From NCBI RefSeq assembly GCF_000702445.1, contig NZ_JNIF01000003.1:3100001-3164000 (forward strand): 64,000 nt of DNA, read 5' to 3'. This document shows positions 1-8,249 of this stretch, in pieces. Both the position numbers and the translations under genes were made by a program. The notes beneath the pieces were generated by a model, which ran no database searches, was not told the DNA's origin, and saw nothing but the letters and a program-made list of their open reading frames with translations. This DNA comes from Bryobacter aggregatus MPL3 (GTDB lineage Bacteria > Acidobacteriota > Terriglobia > Bryobacterales > Bryobacteraceae). The stretch's first letter is position 1, and the number at the start of each line of letters is the position of its first letter.

Positions 1-1
1 C

Positions 2-313
2 GATCTGCAACGCTGCATCCGGGAAGTAGCCCAGGGCAGAACGCTCATCGAGCAGGACTATCTGCGCGGTTTGATCGCCTCGGCAACCAACGAAATGGAG
101 CAGCCTGCTCCCAGTCTCACGGCTCGGGACCGGGAGATCCTCCGCTTTCTGCTCGAGGGGCTGGCGAACAAAGAAATTGCGCTCCAACTCCGGGTTTCGG
201 AAAGTGCGGTCAAAGCTTCGATCCAATCGTTGTTTGCCAAGACCGGGGTCCGCACGCGAAGCCAACTCGTTCGCATTGCGCTCGAGAATTATCTCGAACA
301 ACTCCGCGAATGA
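2..313 (+). CDS. LuxR/NarL-family response regulator, C-terminal part (5' end outside window)
   Basis: The reading frame is open from the left edge, so only the last 103 codons are present and the receiver domain lies outside the window. The visible part has a linker followed by a LuxR-type helix-turn-helix: LTARDREILRFLLEGLANKE, then a recognition helix around VSESAVKASIQSLFAKTGV and the usual RSQLVRIAL end. This four-helix DNA-binding fold is normally controlled by phosphorylation of an N-terminal receiver. The partner kinase and target genes cannot be seen. A TTG at 71 could serve as an internal start, but the in-frame upstream codons read as normal regulator linker, so truncation by the window edge is the better reading. 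Confidence 0.85.
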   Translation, partial: DLQRCIREVAQGRTLIEQDYLRGLIASATNEMEQPAPSLTARDREILRFLLEGLANKEIALQLRVSESAVKASIQSLFAKTGVRTRSQLVRIALENYLEQLRE

Positions 314-332
314 TGATAGAACTTGACCTGTC

Positions 333-1558
333 ATGCAACGCCGCACCTTCCTGAGTTCTGCTCTCGCCATGCCCTTGGCGGGCATCCTTGCCCCGCTTGA
401 AAAACTAGCTGCGCTGATATCGGCAAAGTCAAAATCACCGATGTGAAGATGCGAGCCTCGGGTACGCACACCCAGATCCGGATCGATACCGATGCGGGCA
501 TCTCGGGGATGGGCGAATCCGGTGTGACTCCCGCCATGATGAAGGGCTGGATGGAGCAATACAAACCGTTGCTCCTTGACCAGGACCCGCTCGCCATCGG
601 CTACCACTTCCATCGCATGACGACGCTCATGCACACCTATATGTCGCGGATTCCCGCCATGAGTGGCATCGACATGGCGCTCTGGGATCTGGCCGGAAAG
701 CTGCTTAATGTTCCGGTCTACAAATTGCTGGGCGGCTCCTTCCGCGAAGAGGTCCCCTTCTTTATCAATACCGAGCCGCGGGATATGCTCGACCCGAAAT
801 CGATCAAGGACTGGGCTGACCAATTCCGCGCCAGTCCGCTGGGCTTCCGGGCCTGCAAGATCAATACCCATACCGTCTTCGGCATTCCAATGGGCAAATA
901 CACCACCGCCCTGTCGGCCCGCGACATCAACAAGCTGCATACCTCCTTTGGCAATGTCCGCAAAGAACTGGGCCTCGACTACGACATCATGGTCCACTGC
1001 CACAACGAATACGATCTGGCGACCGCCAAGGCGATGGCCAGAGCAGTGGAAGAGATCCAGCCGAAATGGTTTGAAGACCCGCTGCCGCCCCAGTTCTCCG
1101 ACTCCTGGGTCGCCCTCAAGCGCGACATCAAGGTCCCGCTGCTGACCGGCGAAAAATGTGAAATGCCACAAGGGTTCTACCCGTTCTTGAAGGAGCAGGC
1201 GGTGGACTATATTTATCCCGACATTGCCTTCTGCGGCGGGATCACGGCCTTTATGAAGATCGCAGCCATGGCGTCGGTCTTCCGCATCCCAATCGCCACG
1301 CACAACGTCGGCGGCATCCACCTGACGATGTCCTGCATCCATGTGGGCCTCTCGATCATGGACTTCCTCACCAGCGAGGCAGCCATGGGGGGTCCCAATG
1401 GCGGAGTGCTTGCCATGGCGACCAATCCGCCGGTGGTGAAGAACGGAATGGCGGCGAAGCCCACCGGCCCCGGTCTCGGCGTCGATCTGAACGAAGAAGC
1501 CTATCAACAGCAATTCACCCGCCGCCGTGTCGCCCCGGAATTCCAGGTCTGGAGTTAG
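333..1558 (+). CDS. Exported mandelate racemase/muconate-lactonizing (enolase superfamily) enzyme, apparent frameshift after signal peptide
   Basis: The catalytic part (GTG 443 to 1558, 371 aa) is an enolase-superfamily enzyme, which abstracts a proton alpha to a carboxylate, as sugar-acid dehydratases do. Visible active-site elements are the KIN lysine segment (ACKINTHT), acidic metal ligands in HCHNEYD, FEDPLPP and LTGEKCE, and the late His in ATHNVGG. An ATG at 333 encodes a Tat-like leader (MQRRTFLSSALAMPLAG) in another frame that stops after 37 codons at 441-446. The catalytic frame is open from 401 and reads DIGKVKITDVKM just before 443. The paralogue at 45125-46351 joins leader and the same strand (KSKLKITGIRLV) in one frame, so I read this as one gene with a one-base loss near 411-416. 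If the shift is real, the enzyme starts at GTG 443 and stays in the cytoplasm. Substrate unknown. Confidence 0.8.
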
Positions 1559-1684
1559 CAATCACGCGGAATCCACTTCCGAATCGGCTCATCCCCTGAG
1601 CGCAAACAGTTGAAAAATTGGATATTATGGCGATAAGAGTTGAATCAGGGCAATTGCCCTGAATTGTGTTGCAGAAGGGTTGTG

Positions 1685-4522
1685 ATGAAGGAGCTTAAGG
1701 GCCAGTTTGTCGGCGCGTTATTCGTCGTCCTGACGGTAGCTGCCCTTGTTGCGGCCGGAATCAATTTCCGCCAGCAATTTAAGTACCTTCTCTGTACGGA
1801 CGGCATCACGTGGGTGGATCGCACCTCCCCGGATGGCCGTCCGTATGTCGTTGCGCTTGATGTCAAAAAAGGCTCTTCCGGCGAGCGCGCGGGCATCCAC
1901 CGTTGGGAAGTTCTCGATCGCATCGGTACGGTGAAAATTCGCTCCAGTAGCGACATCCCGGCCATCCTTTTCGGGAAACCGTGGCTCACTGTCGACTACT
2001 ACCTCTACCAGGACAACGTGGAGGTCAAGAAGCCTGTCCGGATTGAGGAGTTGGGTCCGGAGCGGACCATTTATTACCTCACTGCGGTTGGCCTTGCCTA
2101 TCTCGGCATCGGACTCTTTGTCTACTTCCGCCGCGAGAGTGCACCCAAAGCCCGCCACTTCTTCCTGCTCTGCCTCTGCTCCTTTGTCTATTCCTGCTTC
2201 CACTACACCGGCAAGCTAAATCCTTTTGACAAGGTGATCTACTGGTCCAATGTGGTGGCCGGTTTTCTGGCGCCGGCTCTCTTTGTCCACTTTTGCGCCA
2301 CCTTCCCGGAAGTCCCCCGCCGTCTGCGGGGCGTCTTCCGCCAGTTCCTGATCTATGTGCCGTCGCTCTTGCTCATTGCGCTTTATGTGCTCACGGCGAT
2401 GGGGGTTTTGCGCTACCAGGTGTCGCTGGTCGAAGTGCGCTGGTATCTGGACCGTCTCTGGCTCCCCTTCTTAAGCGGCGGTTATCTGCTGGGGGCCGCA
2501 ATCCTCGGCTACAAGCAGCGTCGGGTGGAAGACTCGATCCTGCGCCAGCAGATGAAGTGGCTGCGTAATGGGGCCATCATCGGCATCCTGCCCTTCACGC
2601 TGTTCTACGTCATTCCGTATTCTTTCGGTGTGCTGCCCAGCGGCCTGATGAAGGCGGCGGTCCTCAGCCTCCCGCTCATTCCGCTGGCCTGGGCCTACGC
2701 GATCCTGCGCTACCGGCTGATGGACGTCGACGTGATCTTCCAGCAGGGTTATGTCTATACCCTCGCCTCGCTAGCCGTTCTGGCGGTGATCTATGGCCTG
2801 CTGTTCAGCTTTGGCCGGGTGGAAGAACTGCCGCCCGCCGCCGTTGTTGTGCTGATCCTGGTTGCCACCTTCATCTTCCAGCCGATTCGGAACTGGCTGC
2901 AGGAGAACCTCGATCGTTATGTCTTCTATCGGGAATCCTACGACTACCGCCGCACCCTGCTCGACTTTGCCCGCGAACTGTCGAGTGAGAATGACCTCGA
3001 AGAATCGCTCCACGGCGTTGCCTCGCGTCTGCTCAATACTCTGAACGTCCAGCACGTCGCCTTCTTCCTCAGCAACGAAGACAATCCTCTCGACTTTGAA
3101 CTCAGTCTGGTCCACGGCTCCCGGCCTTCGGTTGTGCCTTCGTACCCGAATCTGGGTTTTCTGCGGGAGGCGATTGGCAAGCCGTATCTGTTCTTTGAGC
3201 GCACCAAGTTCAATCCGGACTATGTGTTTGGCGAGTATTCGCACTCGACGCGCCAAACCATTTCTGAACTCGATCTCACCTATTACATCCCCTGCACGGT
3301 CCGCGGGCAGACCATCGCCTTCCTCGGCGTGAGCCGCACGAGCAAGGGCGACTTCCTCACCTCGGATGATCTCGAACTGCTGGTCACCTTGAGCAATAGC
3401 GTTGGCATCACGGTTGACAACGCCCGTCTTTACCGCAGCCTCCAGCGCAAGGTTGAAGAGAATGAGCGGCTCAAGGAATTCAGCGAAAACATTGTCGAAT
3501 CGATCAATGTCGGCATCCTCGCGGCAGACCTGGATGGCTCGGTCGGTTCCTGGAATTCGCAATTGGAGCGCCTCACTGGCGTCACCCGCGAGGCGGCCAT
3601 CGGCAAGCGTCTCGAGCAAGTGCTGCCCATCGAACTGGTGGCTACTTTGGCCGAGCGCTCCAATAGTCCTGGCATCCAACATGTCTACAAGGCGCGTCTT
3701 GCCCGCAAGGGCAAACAGCGCGAGGTGCTGCTCAATATCGCGATTGCGCCACTCTTCTCGAAAGACCAGACCCAGATCGGCCGTCTCATCATCTTTGATG
3801 ACATCACCGACCGGGCCGACCTTGAAAGCCGCCTGGTCCAGGCGGACAAGCTGAGTTCGATCGGTCTGCTTGCTGCGGGTGTGGCCCACGAGGTCAACAC
3901 GCCGCTCGCCGTGATCTCGACCTATGCGCAGATGCTCTCCAAGCGCATGAATGGCGATGAGAAAACGATCCTGCTTGACAAGATTGCCAAGCAGACCTTC
4001 CGGGCCTCGGAGATCGTCAACTCGCTGTTGAACTTCTCCCGTACCTCGACCCTCGATTGGTCTGAGGTTAGCCTGAATCGTGTCGTGCGCGATACGGCGA
4101 GCCTGATCGAGCACCAGCTCGAGAAAGCCCGTGTGACGGTCGCCTTCCAACTTGACGAGAGTCTGGGGCAGATCAAAGGGAATCAAGGAAAGATGCAGCA
4201 GGTGTTCCTGAATCTCTTCCTCAATGCCCGCGATGCGATGGAGGGCGGAGGCGTGCTGACAATCCGTTCGTACTCCGATGGCGATGTCGCTCACATTGAG
4301 ATTGCCGACACCGGCGCCGGCATTTCCGCCGACCATGTGGACCGCATTTTTGACCCCTTCTTCACCACAAAAGGCGCAAAAAAAGGAACCGGCCTCGGTT
4401 TGTCCATCAGCTACGGTATCGTACAAGAACACGGTGGATCGATTGAAGTCACCAGTGCTCCCAATCAGGGCACGCGTTTCCGGCTGGACTTCCCTCTCGT
4501 GAAAAAAACTGTCCATGTCTAA
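1685..4522 (+). CDS. Membrane sensor histidine kinase (PDZ-like, multi-TM, GAF, PAS, HisKA, HATPase)
   Basis: I start at ATG 1685, which has AGAAGGG about 5 nt upstream; a TTG at 1640 gives 15 extra residues without a clear ribosome site. The 945-aa protein opens with a membrane segment, a periplasmic stretch resembling a PDZ fold (roughly residues 40-120, VKKGSSGERAGI), then about eight membrane helices to near residue 420. A GAF-like domain (about 445-600) and a PAS domain (about 605-715) follow. The dimerization box GVAHEVNTPLAV places the phosphorylated histidine at about residue 735. The ATPase domain has NLFLNARDAM, DTGAGI and GTGLGLSISYG. It should autophosphorylate and pass phosphate to the regulator encoded immediately downstream, whose start overlaps its last 8 bases. 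The signal sensed is not evident. Confidence 0.93.
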   Translation: MKELKGQFVGALFVVLTVAALVAAGINFRQQFKYLLCTDGITWVDRTSPDGRPYVVALDVKKGSSGERAGIHRWEVLDRIGTVKIRSSSDIPAILFGKPWLTVDYYLYQDNVEVKKPVRIEELGPERTIYYLTAVGLAYLGIGLFVYFRRESAPKARHFFLLCLCSFVYSCFHYTGKLNPFDKVIYWSNVVAGFLAPALFVHFCATFPEVPRRLRGVFRQFLIYVPSLLLIALYVLTAMGVLRYQVSLVEVRWYLDRLWLPFLSGGYLLGAAILGYKQRRVEDSILRQQMKWLRNGAIIGILPFTLFYVIPYSFGVLPSGLMKAAVLSLPLIPLAWAYAILRYRLMDVDVIFQQGYVYTLASLAVLAVIYGLLFSFGRVEELPPAAVVVLILVATFIFQPIRNWLQENLDRYVFYRESYDYRRTLLDFARELSSENDLEESLHGVASRLLNTLNVQHVAFFLSNEDNPLDFELSLVHGSRPSVVPSYPNLGFLREAIGKPYLFFERTKFNPDYVFGEYSHSTRQTISELDLTYYIPCTVRGQTIAFLGVSRTSKGDFLTSDDLELLVTLSNSVGITVDNARLYRSLQRKVEENERLKEFSENIVESINVGILAADLDGSVGSWNSQLERLTGVTREAAIGKRLEQVLPIELVATLAERSNSPGIQHVYKARLARKGKQREVLLNIAIAPLFSKDQTQIGRLIIFDDITDRADLESRLVQADKLSSIGLLAAGVAHEVNTPLAVISTYAQMLSKRMNGDEKTILLDKIAKQTFRASEIVNSLLNFSRTSTLDWSEVSLNRVVRDTASLIEHQLEKARVTVAFQLDESLGQIKGNQGKMQQVFLNLFLNARDAMEGGGVLTIRSYSDGDVAHIEIADTGAGISADHVDRIFDPFFTTKGAKKGTGLGLSISYGIVQEHGGSIEVTSAPNQGTRFRLDFPLVKKTVHV

Positions 4523-5927
4523 TCCCCCACTGACAGCACCCTCCAAGGGTCACATTCTGGTGATTGACGATGAAGCCGATATCCGGGAGAGTCTGGAGTT
4601 CCTGCTCACCGGAGAAGGCTTTCGTGTTGATCTTGCGACTCGCGCGATGGAAGGGCTCGATAAGCTGTCCAAAGGCAGCTACGACCTGATCCTGCTCGAC
4701 TTGATGATGCCGGATCTCACTGGCATTGAAACTCTGGCTGAGATCCGGAAGAAGGACGGGGCCACGCCCGTCTTCCTGCTCACCGCCTATGGCAGCATCG
4801 AGGTGGCGGTGGAGGCGCTCAAGGCCGGCGCGAACGACTACTTCTCCAAGCCCTGGGACAACGAGAAGCTGGTCATCGAGATCGATCGCATGATCGCCGC
4901 CAGCCACCTGGCCCGCGAGAATGTGGAGCTCAAGCGGGCGCTGAAGCAGCGCTACAGTTTCTCGAACATCATCGGCAAAAGCGAGCGCATGTTGAAGCTG
5001 CTCGACATGGTGACGCAAGTGGCTCCCAGTCGCGCGAACATCCTCATCAGTGGGGAGGCCGGCACGGGACGCGAACTGGTCGCCAAGTCGATCCACGCGA
5101 ATTCGACGCGCGCCGACCGGGCCTTTGTCACGGTCAACACCAGCTCGCTTCCTTCGGACGTTCTCGATTCGGCACTCTTCGGCATTGGTTTGGCCGGTGC
5201 GAAGAAGCCCTATCTGGAATTGGCGAATGGCGGCACACTCTTCATCGATGAAGTGACGGCTCTCACTGCCGACATGCAGGCTGGGCTGCTCCATGCCATC
5301 CAGGAGCGCGAGTTCACGCCCCCATCGGGCGAGACGATTGCCCTCGATATCCGGGTGCTGGCGGCCACCTCGGGCGATCTGCGCAAGGCTGTTGAGGAGG
5401 GCAAGTTTCGTGACGACCTCTACTACCGCCTGAACGTGGTCCATCTACCCATGCCTGCCTTACGCGATCGCAAAGAAGATATCCCTCTGCTGATCGAACA
5501 CTTCGCGAATCTCTACTCCACTGAGAATGGAAAGCTCCTCGGTCCCGCCGGGCGCAGCCTGCTCCGTTTTGATTCCGAAGCGATGCAAATCCTGATGGAC
5601 CACAACTGGCCCGGCAATGTCCGCGAACTGGAGAACGTGGTCGAGCGCGCGATCGTTCTATCGAGCGAAGCGGAAGTCAACGCCAGTCTTCTGCCGGAGC
5701 ACCTCTTGCAGGCTGGCGGCGTGCGCATCCGCAAAGACGAGAGCGAAGCTCTGCCTGCCGACGCGAGCCTCTATGAGATCGTTGCGGACTTTGAACGCAA
5801 GGTCATCATGGACCACCTCGACCGCACCAACTGGAGCCAGACGGAAGCGGCGGAAACGCTGCGCATTCCTTTGTCGACGCTCAACCAGAAGATCAAACGG
5901 CTGGCAATTAACGTCAAAAAACGTTAG
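4515..5927 (+). CDS. NtrC-like response regulator, AAA+ domain lacking GAFTGA loop
   Basis: The start overlaps the kinase gene by 8 bp, indicating translational coupling and a cognate pair. Domains in order: receiver (about 12-125; acidic pocket D18/D19, phosphoacceptor D62 in LLDLMMP, T/S switch in LLTAYGS, K in SKPW), AAA+ domain (about 150-380), and a C-terminal Fis-type helix-turn-helix (SQTEAAETLRIPLSTLNQKI). Two key AAA+ elements are altered. Walker A reads GEAGTGRE, with Arg instead of the nucleotide-binding Lys, and the region that should carry GAFTGA reads LFGIGLAGAKKPYLELANGG, so the sigma54-contact loop is gone. Walker B (GGTLFIDEV) and the arginine-finger region (FRDDLYYRLNV) remain. 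It is probably a DNA-binding regulator that does not open sigma54 promoters. Confidence 0.92.
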   Translation: MSNPPLTAPSKGHILVIDDEADIRESLEFLLTGEGFRVDLATRAMEGLDKLSKGSYDLILLDLMMPDLTGIETLAEIRKKDGATPVFLLTAYGSIEVAVEALKAGANDYFSKPWDNEKLVIEIDRMIAASHLARENVELKRALKQRYSFSNIIGKSERMLKLLDMVTQVAPSRANILISGEAGTGRELVAKSIHANSTRADRAFVTVNTSSLPSDVLDSALFGIGLAGAKKPYLELANGGTLFIDEVTALTADMQAGLLHAIQEREFTPPSGETIALDIRVLAATSGDLRKAVEEGKFRDDLYYRLNVVHLPMPALRDRKEDIPLLIEHFANLYSTENGKLLGPAGRSLLRFDSEAMQILMDHNWPGNVRELENVVERAIVLSSEAEVNASLLPEHLLQAGGVRIRKDESEALPADASLYEIVADFERKVIMDHLDRTNWSQTEAAETLRIPLSTLNQKIKRLAINVKKR

Positions 5928-5940
5928 AACTTCGGAATCA

Positions 5941-6190
5941 AAGGTTACGACTTGCCTCTGGTGCAATCACACCGCTGAGTCGGCTGTCGATTTCTATGTC
6001 TCTCTCTTCCCCAATGCGAGGGTGACGGAAATTGACCCCAGGCCTGCCAGCGGAGCCCACGCTCAACCCCACCTTCCAGGACGGCCTCTCTCGGGTCGTG
6101 AACGGCAAGCCGCGGAAGTTTGGAGTTTCCTGGCAGGTTGTGCCGACCGTATCCTGCAGTATGTCGAGCATCGGACTGGCCAAGATACGA
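5941..6190 (+). pseudogene. Remnant of a VOC-superfamily gene (PF06983-like, '3-demethylubiquinone-9 3-methyltransferase' annotation)
   Basis: No intact ORF is present, but two separated pieces match the start and end of this small glyoxalase-fold family. From 5941, frame 1 reads KVTTCLWCNHTAESAVDFYV followed by SLFPNARVTEIDP, the usual N-terminus. Near 6119, in another frame, it reads FGVSWQVVPTV, the usual C-terminal strand. The roughly 80 residues expected between them are reduced to about 27 codons and the frame changes, so the gene carries an internal deletion plus a frameshift. It lies between the response regulator and the convergent RsbW-like gene. Confidence 0.7.
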
Positions 6191-6195
6191 AAAGT

Positions 6196-6690
6196 CTACT
6201 TGTTGGAATGAAGGTATTTGACGATCAGTGCCTCGTTGCCATGCTCGTTGTAGATCAACTCATCGACAAAGCTCGATGCCAATAGAATCCCGTAGCCCCC
6301 GGGTCTGAGTCCGTTGTCTTCACGAACCTGTGCATGGAGCACAGCGTCTTCAGGCGGGTTATTGATGGCGGCGTGACGCATCTCACGCATATCGAAACCC
6401 GCCCCAGGATCCCTCACAAAACAACTGATCGCTCGATTGGAATGCAGCAGGTCGATCCGGATTCGCACCTCCGGATCCAACTTGCCGCCATGCTCGATGC
6501 CGTTGAACAGCAACTCCCGGACCGCAGAAAGGAAGTTATCTTTCAACCCTTGTTCTGCTTCAATGCCGTGAAGCACCTTGCTGGCGAGCATTGCTTTCAA
6601 TGCTTCATCCCCGCAACTGAGCTGGGCCGGCACAAGAAGCGTCAGCCACCGGCTGGTATGCGCCAAGACTTCGATCTTCAGGCTTTCCAA
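6196..6690 (-). CDS. RsbW/anti-sigma-factor-like serine kinase (HATPase fold)
   Basis: This 164-aa protein has the GHKL ATPase layout of RsbW/SpoIIAB-type serine kinases: an N box (FLSAVRELLFNGIEHGG), a G1-type box with Asp (VRDPGAGFD) and a late Gly-rich segment (GLRPGGYGILLASSFVDEL). Such proteins bind ATP and hold sigma factors or phosphorylate anti-anti-sigma (STAS) partners; here no sigma factor or STAS gene is adjacent. The first usable codon is TTG at 6690; no strong ribosome site is visible. It lies 37 bp downstream of the MEMO-family gene on the same strand, so co-transcription is likely. Confidence 0.8.
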   Translation of the reverse strand: MESLKIEVLAHTSRWLTLLVPAQLSCGDEALKAMLASKVLHGIEAEQGLKDNFLSAVRELLFNGIEHGGKLDPEVRIRIDLLHSNRAISCFVRDPGAGFDMREMRHAAINNPPEDAVLHAQVREDNGLRPGGYGILLASSFVDELIYNEHGNEALIVKYLHSNK

Positions 6691-6727
6691 ATGTTGATTC
6701 TATCTATCTTTTTCGAGACTTCGAATC

Positions 6728-7927
6728 TTAACCCTGGTGAAAGCGCATCCCCGCAAAGGAGACGACACTTGCTTCATCGATATCCCAATGGCTGTAGCGG
6801 AGCAGTTCCGCCCGCACACCGGGAAGGGCGCGATAGAAAGTATAGAGCGGAGCGCTGCCGCACCACTTCCAGGGGTCATCGTCCTTGCGGACATCGGTCC
6901 AGAAGGCATCGATGTCGCCTTGGGTGAGTGTTTCGATACGGCGTTGGTCGTTGCGCTCGATGCCGGCGTCTCCCTCGTCGTAGCTCCGCTCGTCACCGTA
7001 GCGCGGGCCCATGTGCGCCATATCGATCGACAAGACCCAGCCCAACTGATCACCGTGCTTTTCGGCGATCGTCCGCAGGGCGTGCAGCATGGCGGCTAGA
7101 TGCGGGTTGGCATCGGGCGAATCGGCAAAGCAGGACCCGACGAGAATGGGCAGCACCTTCACCTCAGGGCCGAACAGATGCTGGAGCCAAAGCACATGGA
7201 ATTCCGCCGAGTGCTCCATGACGTGGCAGAAGTCTTCCGCAATGAGCGCATCGGGAGCAAGTGCCTGGATCTCGTCCAGCAGGTCGAGGGCGGGCGTCGT
7301 CTGGCCATAGGGAGTGAGAAAGGGCTTGCGCGTGATGCCAAATTTTTCGGGCTCCCCATAATGGCTGGTCGCCAGCACGATATAGGTGCGCTCCGGCCCC
7401 ATCTCGCGCAGCGCCGTGAACGCATCGCGATAGCATTCCCAGCCTCCTTCATAGCTCACATGAGGTGCTGCGATGCCCACCAGCCTGCCGGGGCTTGGTG
7501 CGAGCGTAGGGGCATCTTCGAGAAACTGATCGAAGTAGCGGCGGCAATCCTCGGGACACTCCGGGTAAGCCGCGCCGGCAAAGGCTGGCGGCCGCACAGG
7601 CATCTCGGCAAACTGCTTGTGCGCATTGTCACGAAGCTCGAAGTAAGTCTCATTCTCCAGAAAGCCACTTTCTGAGAGCGCGGCCACGAGTTGCTGCAAC
7701 TGATCACCCACATCAAAGCTGTTGGTGACGCGGACCAGCCACTCGCGCAGGTCGTTCGTCGACGAAGCGCCGTCAAAAAATTGGAGGGCCGGAACGAGTT
7801 GTGGGGGAATCACCAATACGCGTTCCGAATAGCCAAACGAATCCCTGAGAAGAAGGCCGGGGTGCTCCGGGTCTGGCGAGGGCATGGCGTCCAGGTTGCG
7901 CCGCAAAGGCGCGAGTACTTCGGACAT
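6728..7927 (-). CDS. MEMO1-family protein (AmmeMemoRadiSam system protein B)
   Basis: About residues 120-400 match the MEMO/AmmeMemoRadiSam B fold, related to non-haem iron dioxygenases. Putative metal ligands are visible: His in GIAAPHVSYEGGW, His in LATSHYGEP, the MEHSAEFHVLWLQ segment and Cys in ILVGSCFADSP. Roughly the first 110 residues are an extra domain (LLLRDSFGYSERVLVIPPQL) of unknown function. The partner AMMECR1 and radical-SAM genes of the named system are not in the window. I choose ATG 7927 (MSEVLAPL) because TATGAT lies exactly 7 nt upstream. Alternatives are ATG 7939 and TTG 7945, which would lengthen the N-terminus by 4-6 residues and overlap that hexamer. Confidence 0.85.
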   Translation of the reverse strand: MSEVLAPLRRNLDAMPSPDPEHPGLLLRDSFGYSERVLVIPPQLVPALQFFDGASSTNDLREWLVRVTNSFDVGDQLQQLVAALSESGFLENETYFELRDNAHKQFAEMPVRPPAFAGAAYPECPEDCRRYFDQFLEDAPTLAPSPGRLVGIAAPHVSYEGGWECYRDAFTALREMGPERTYIVLATSHYGEPEKFGITRKPFLTPYGQTTPALDLLDEIQALAPDALIAEDFCHVMEHSAEFHVLWLQHLFGPEVKVLPILVGSCFADSPDANPHLAAMLHALRTIAEKHGDQLGWVLSIDMAHMGPRYGDERSYDEGDAGIERNDQRRIETLTQGDIDAFWTDVRKDDDPWKWCGSAPLYTFYRALPGVRAELLRYSHWDIDEASVVSFAGMRFHQG

Positions 7928-7949
7928 AGCGTTTATCATAAGCAAGATG
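7925..7949. promoter_or_regulatory. Symmetric divergent -10 region between memo-like gene and pterin dehydratase
   Basis: The 19 bases between the outward-facing ATG codons (7927 minus, 7947 plus) contain TTATCATAA. Read rightward, TATCAT (7934-7939) is followed by 7 nt and ATG; read leftward, TATGAT (7940-7935) is followed by 7 nt and ATG. This geometry places both transcription starts at or within one base of the start codons, i.e. leaderless messages. No convincing -35 boxes are seen on either side. Confidence 0.45.
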
Positions 7950-8249
7950 AGCTCTGAAAAGTTGAATGAGGAAGCAGTCTTAACTGAGATTTTGACCTTG
8001 CCAGGCTGGAAACTGATCTTTGGCGGGAAACTTCTGAGAACCTACGAGTTCGATGGCTTTGTCGAAGCCTTCGGTTTTTTGACGAGTGTTGCCCTGCTGG
8101 CGCAGCGCATGAATCACCATCCCGAGTTTCGCTGCGTCTATAACAAGACCGAGTTTATTCTGATGTCCAACGACGTCGGCGGACTGACGGAACGGGATTT
8201 CAAAATGGCGCGTGAGATTGACAAGCTTGCGGAGAAAGTGAAGAAGTAA
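7947..8249 (+). CDS. Pterin-4a-carbinolamine dehydratase
   Basis: The 100-aa product carries the dehydratase signature: RMNHHPEFRCVYNKTEFILM followed by NDVGGLTERDF, giving the catalytic His pair and the conserved GLTE/DF loop. The enzyme dehydrates 4a-hydroxytetrahydrobiopterin produced by aromatic amino acid hydroxylases and so helps recycle the pterin cofactor; in bacteria it may also act on other pterins. ATG 7947 fits the family length, while a longer ORF from 7884 adds a non-homologous leader that overlaps the divergent gene. The stop codon abuts the next start (8250), indicating co-transcription, but no hydroxylase gene is in the window. Confidence 0.9.
   Translation: MSSEKLNEEAVLTEILTLPGWKLIFGGKLLRTYEFDGFVEAFGFLTSVALLAQRMNHHPEFRCVYNKTEFILMSNDVGGLTERDFKMAREIDKLAEKVKK

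Noticed and set aside
1610-1640. TTGAAA plus GATAAG as a promoter for the kinase gene
   Set aside because: Spacing (16 bp) is acceptable but the -10 is poor and another AT-rich hexamer lies between; not distinguishable from chance.
2771-4546. 591-codon minus-strand ORF opposite the histidine kinase gene
   Set aside because: It is the antisense of a well-supported kinase, lacks any family motif, and long antisense ORFs are expected in high-GC coding DNA.
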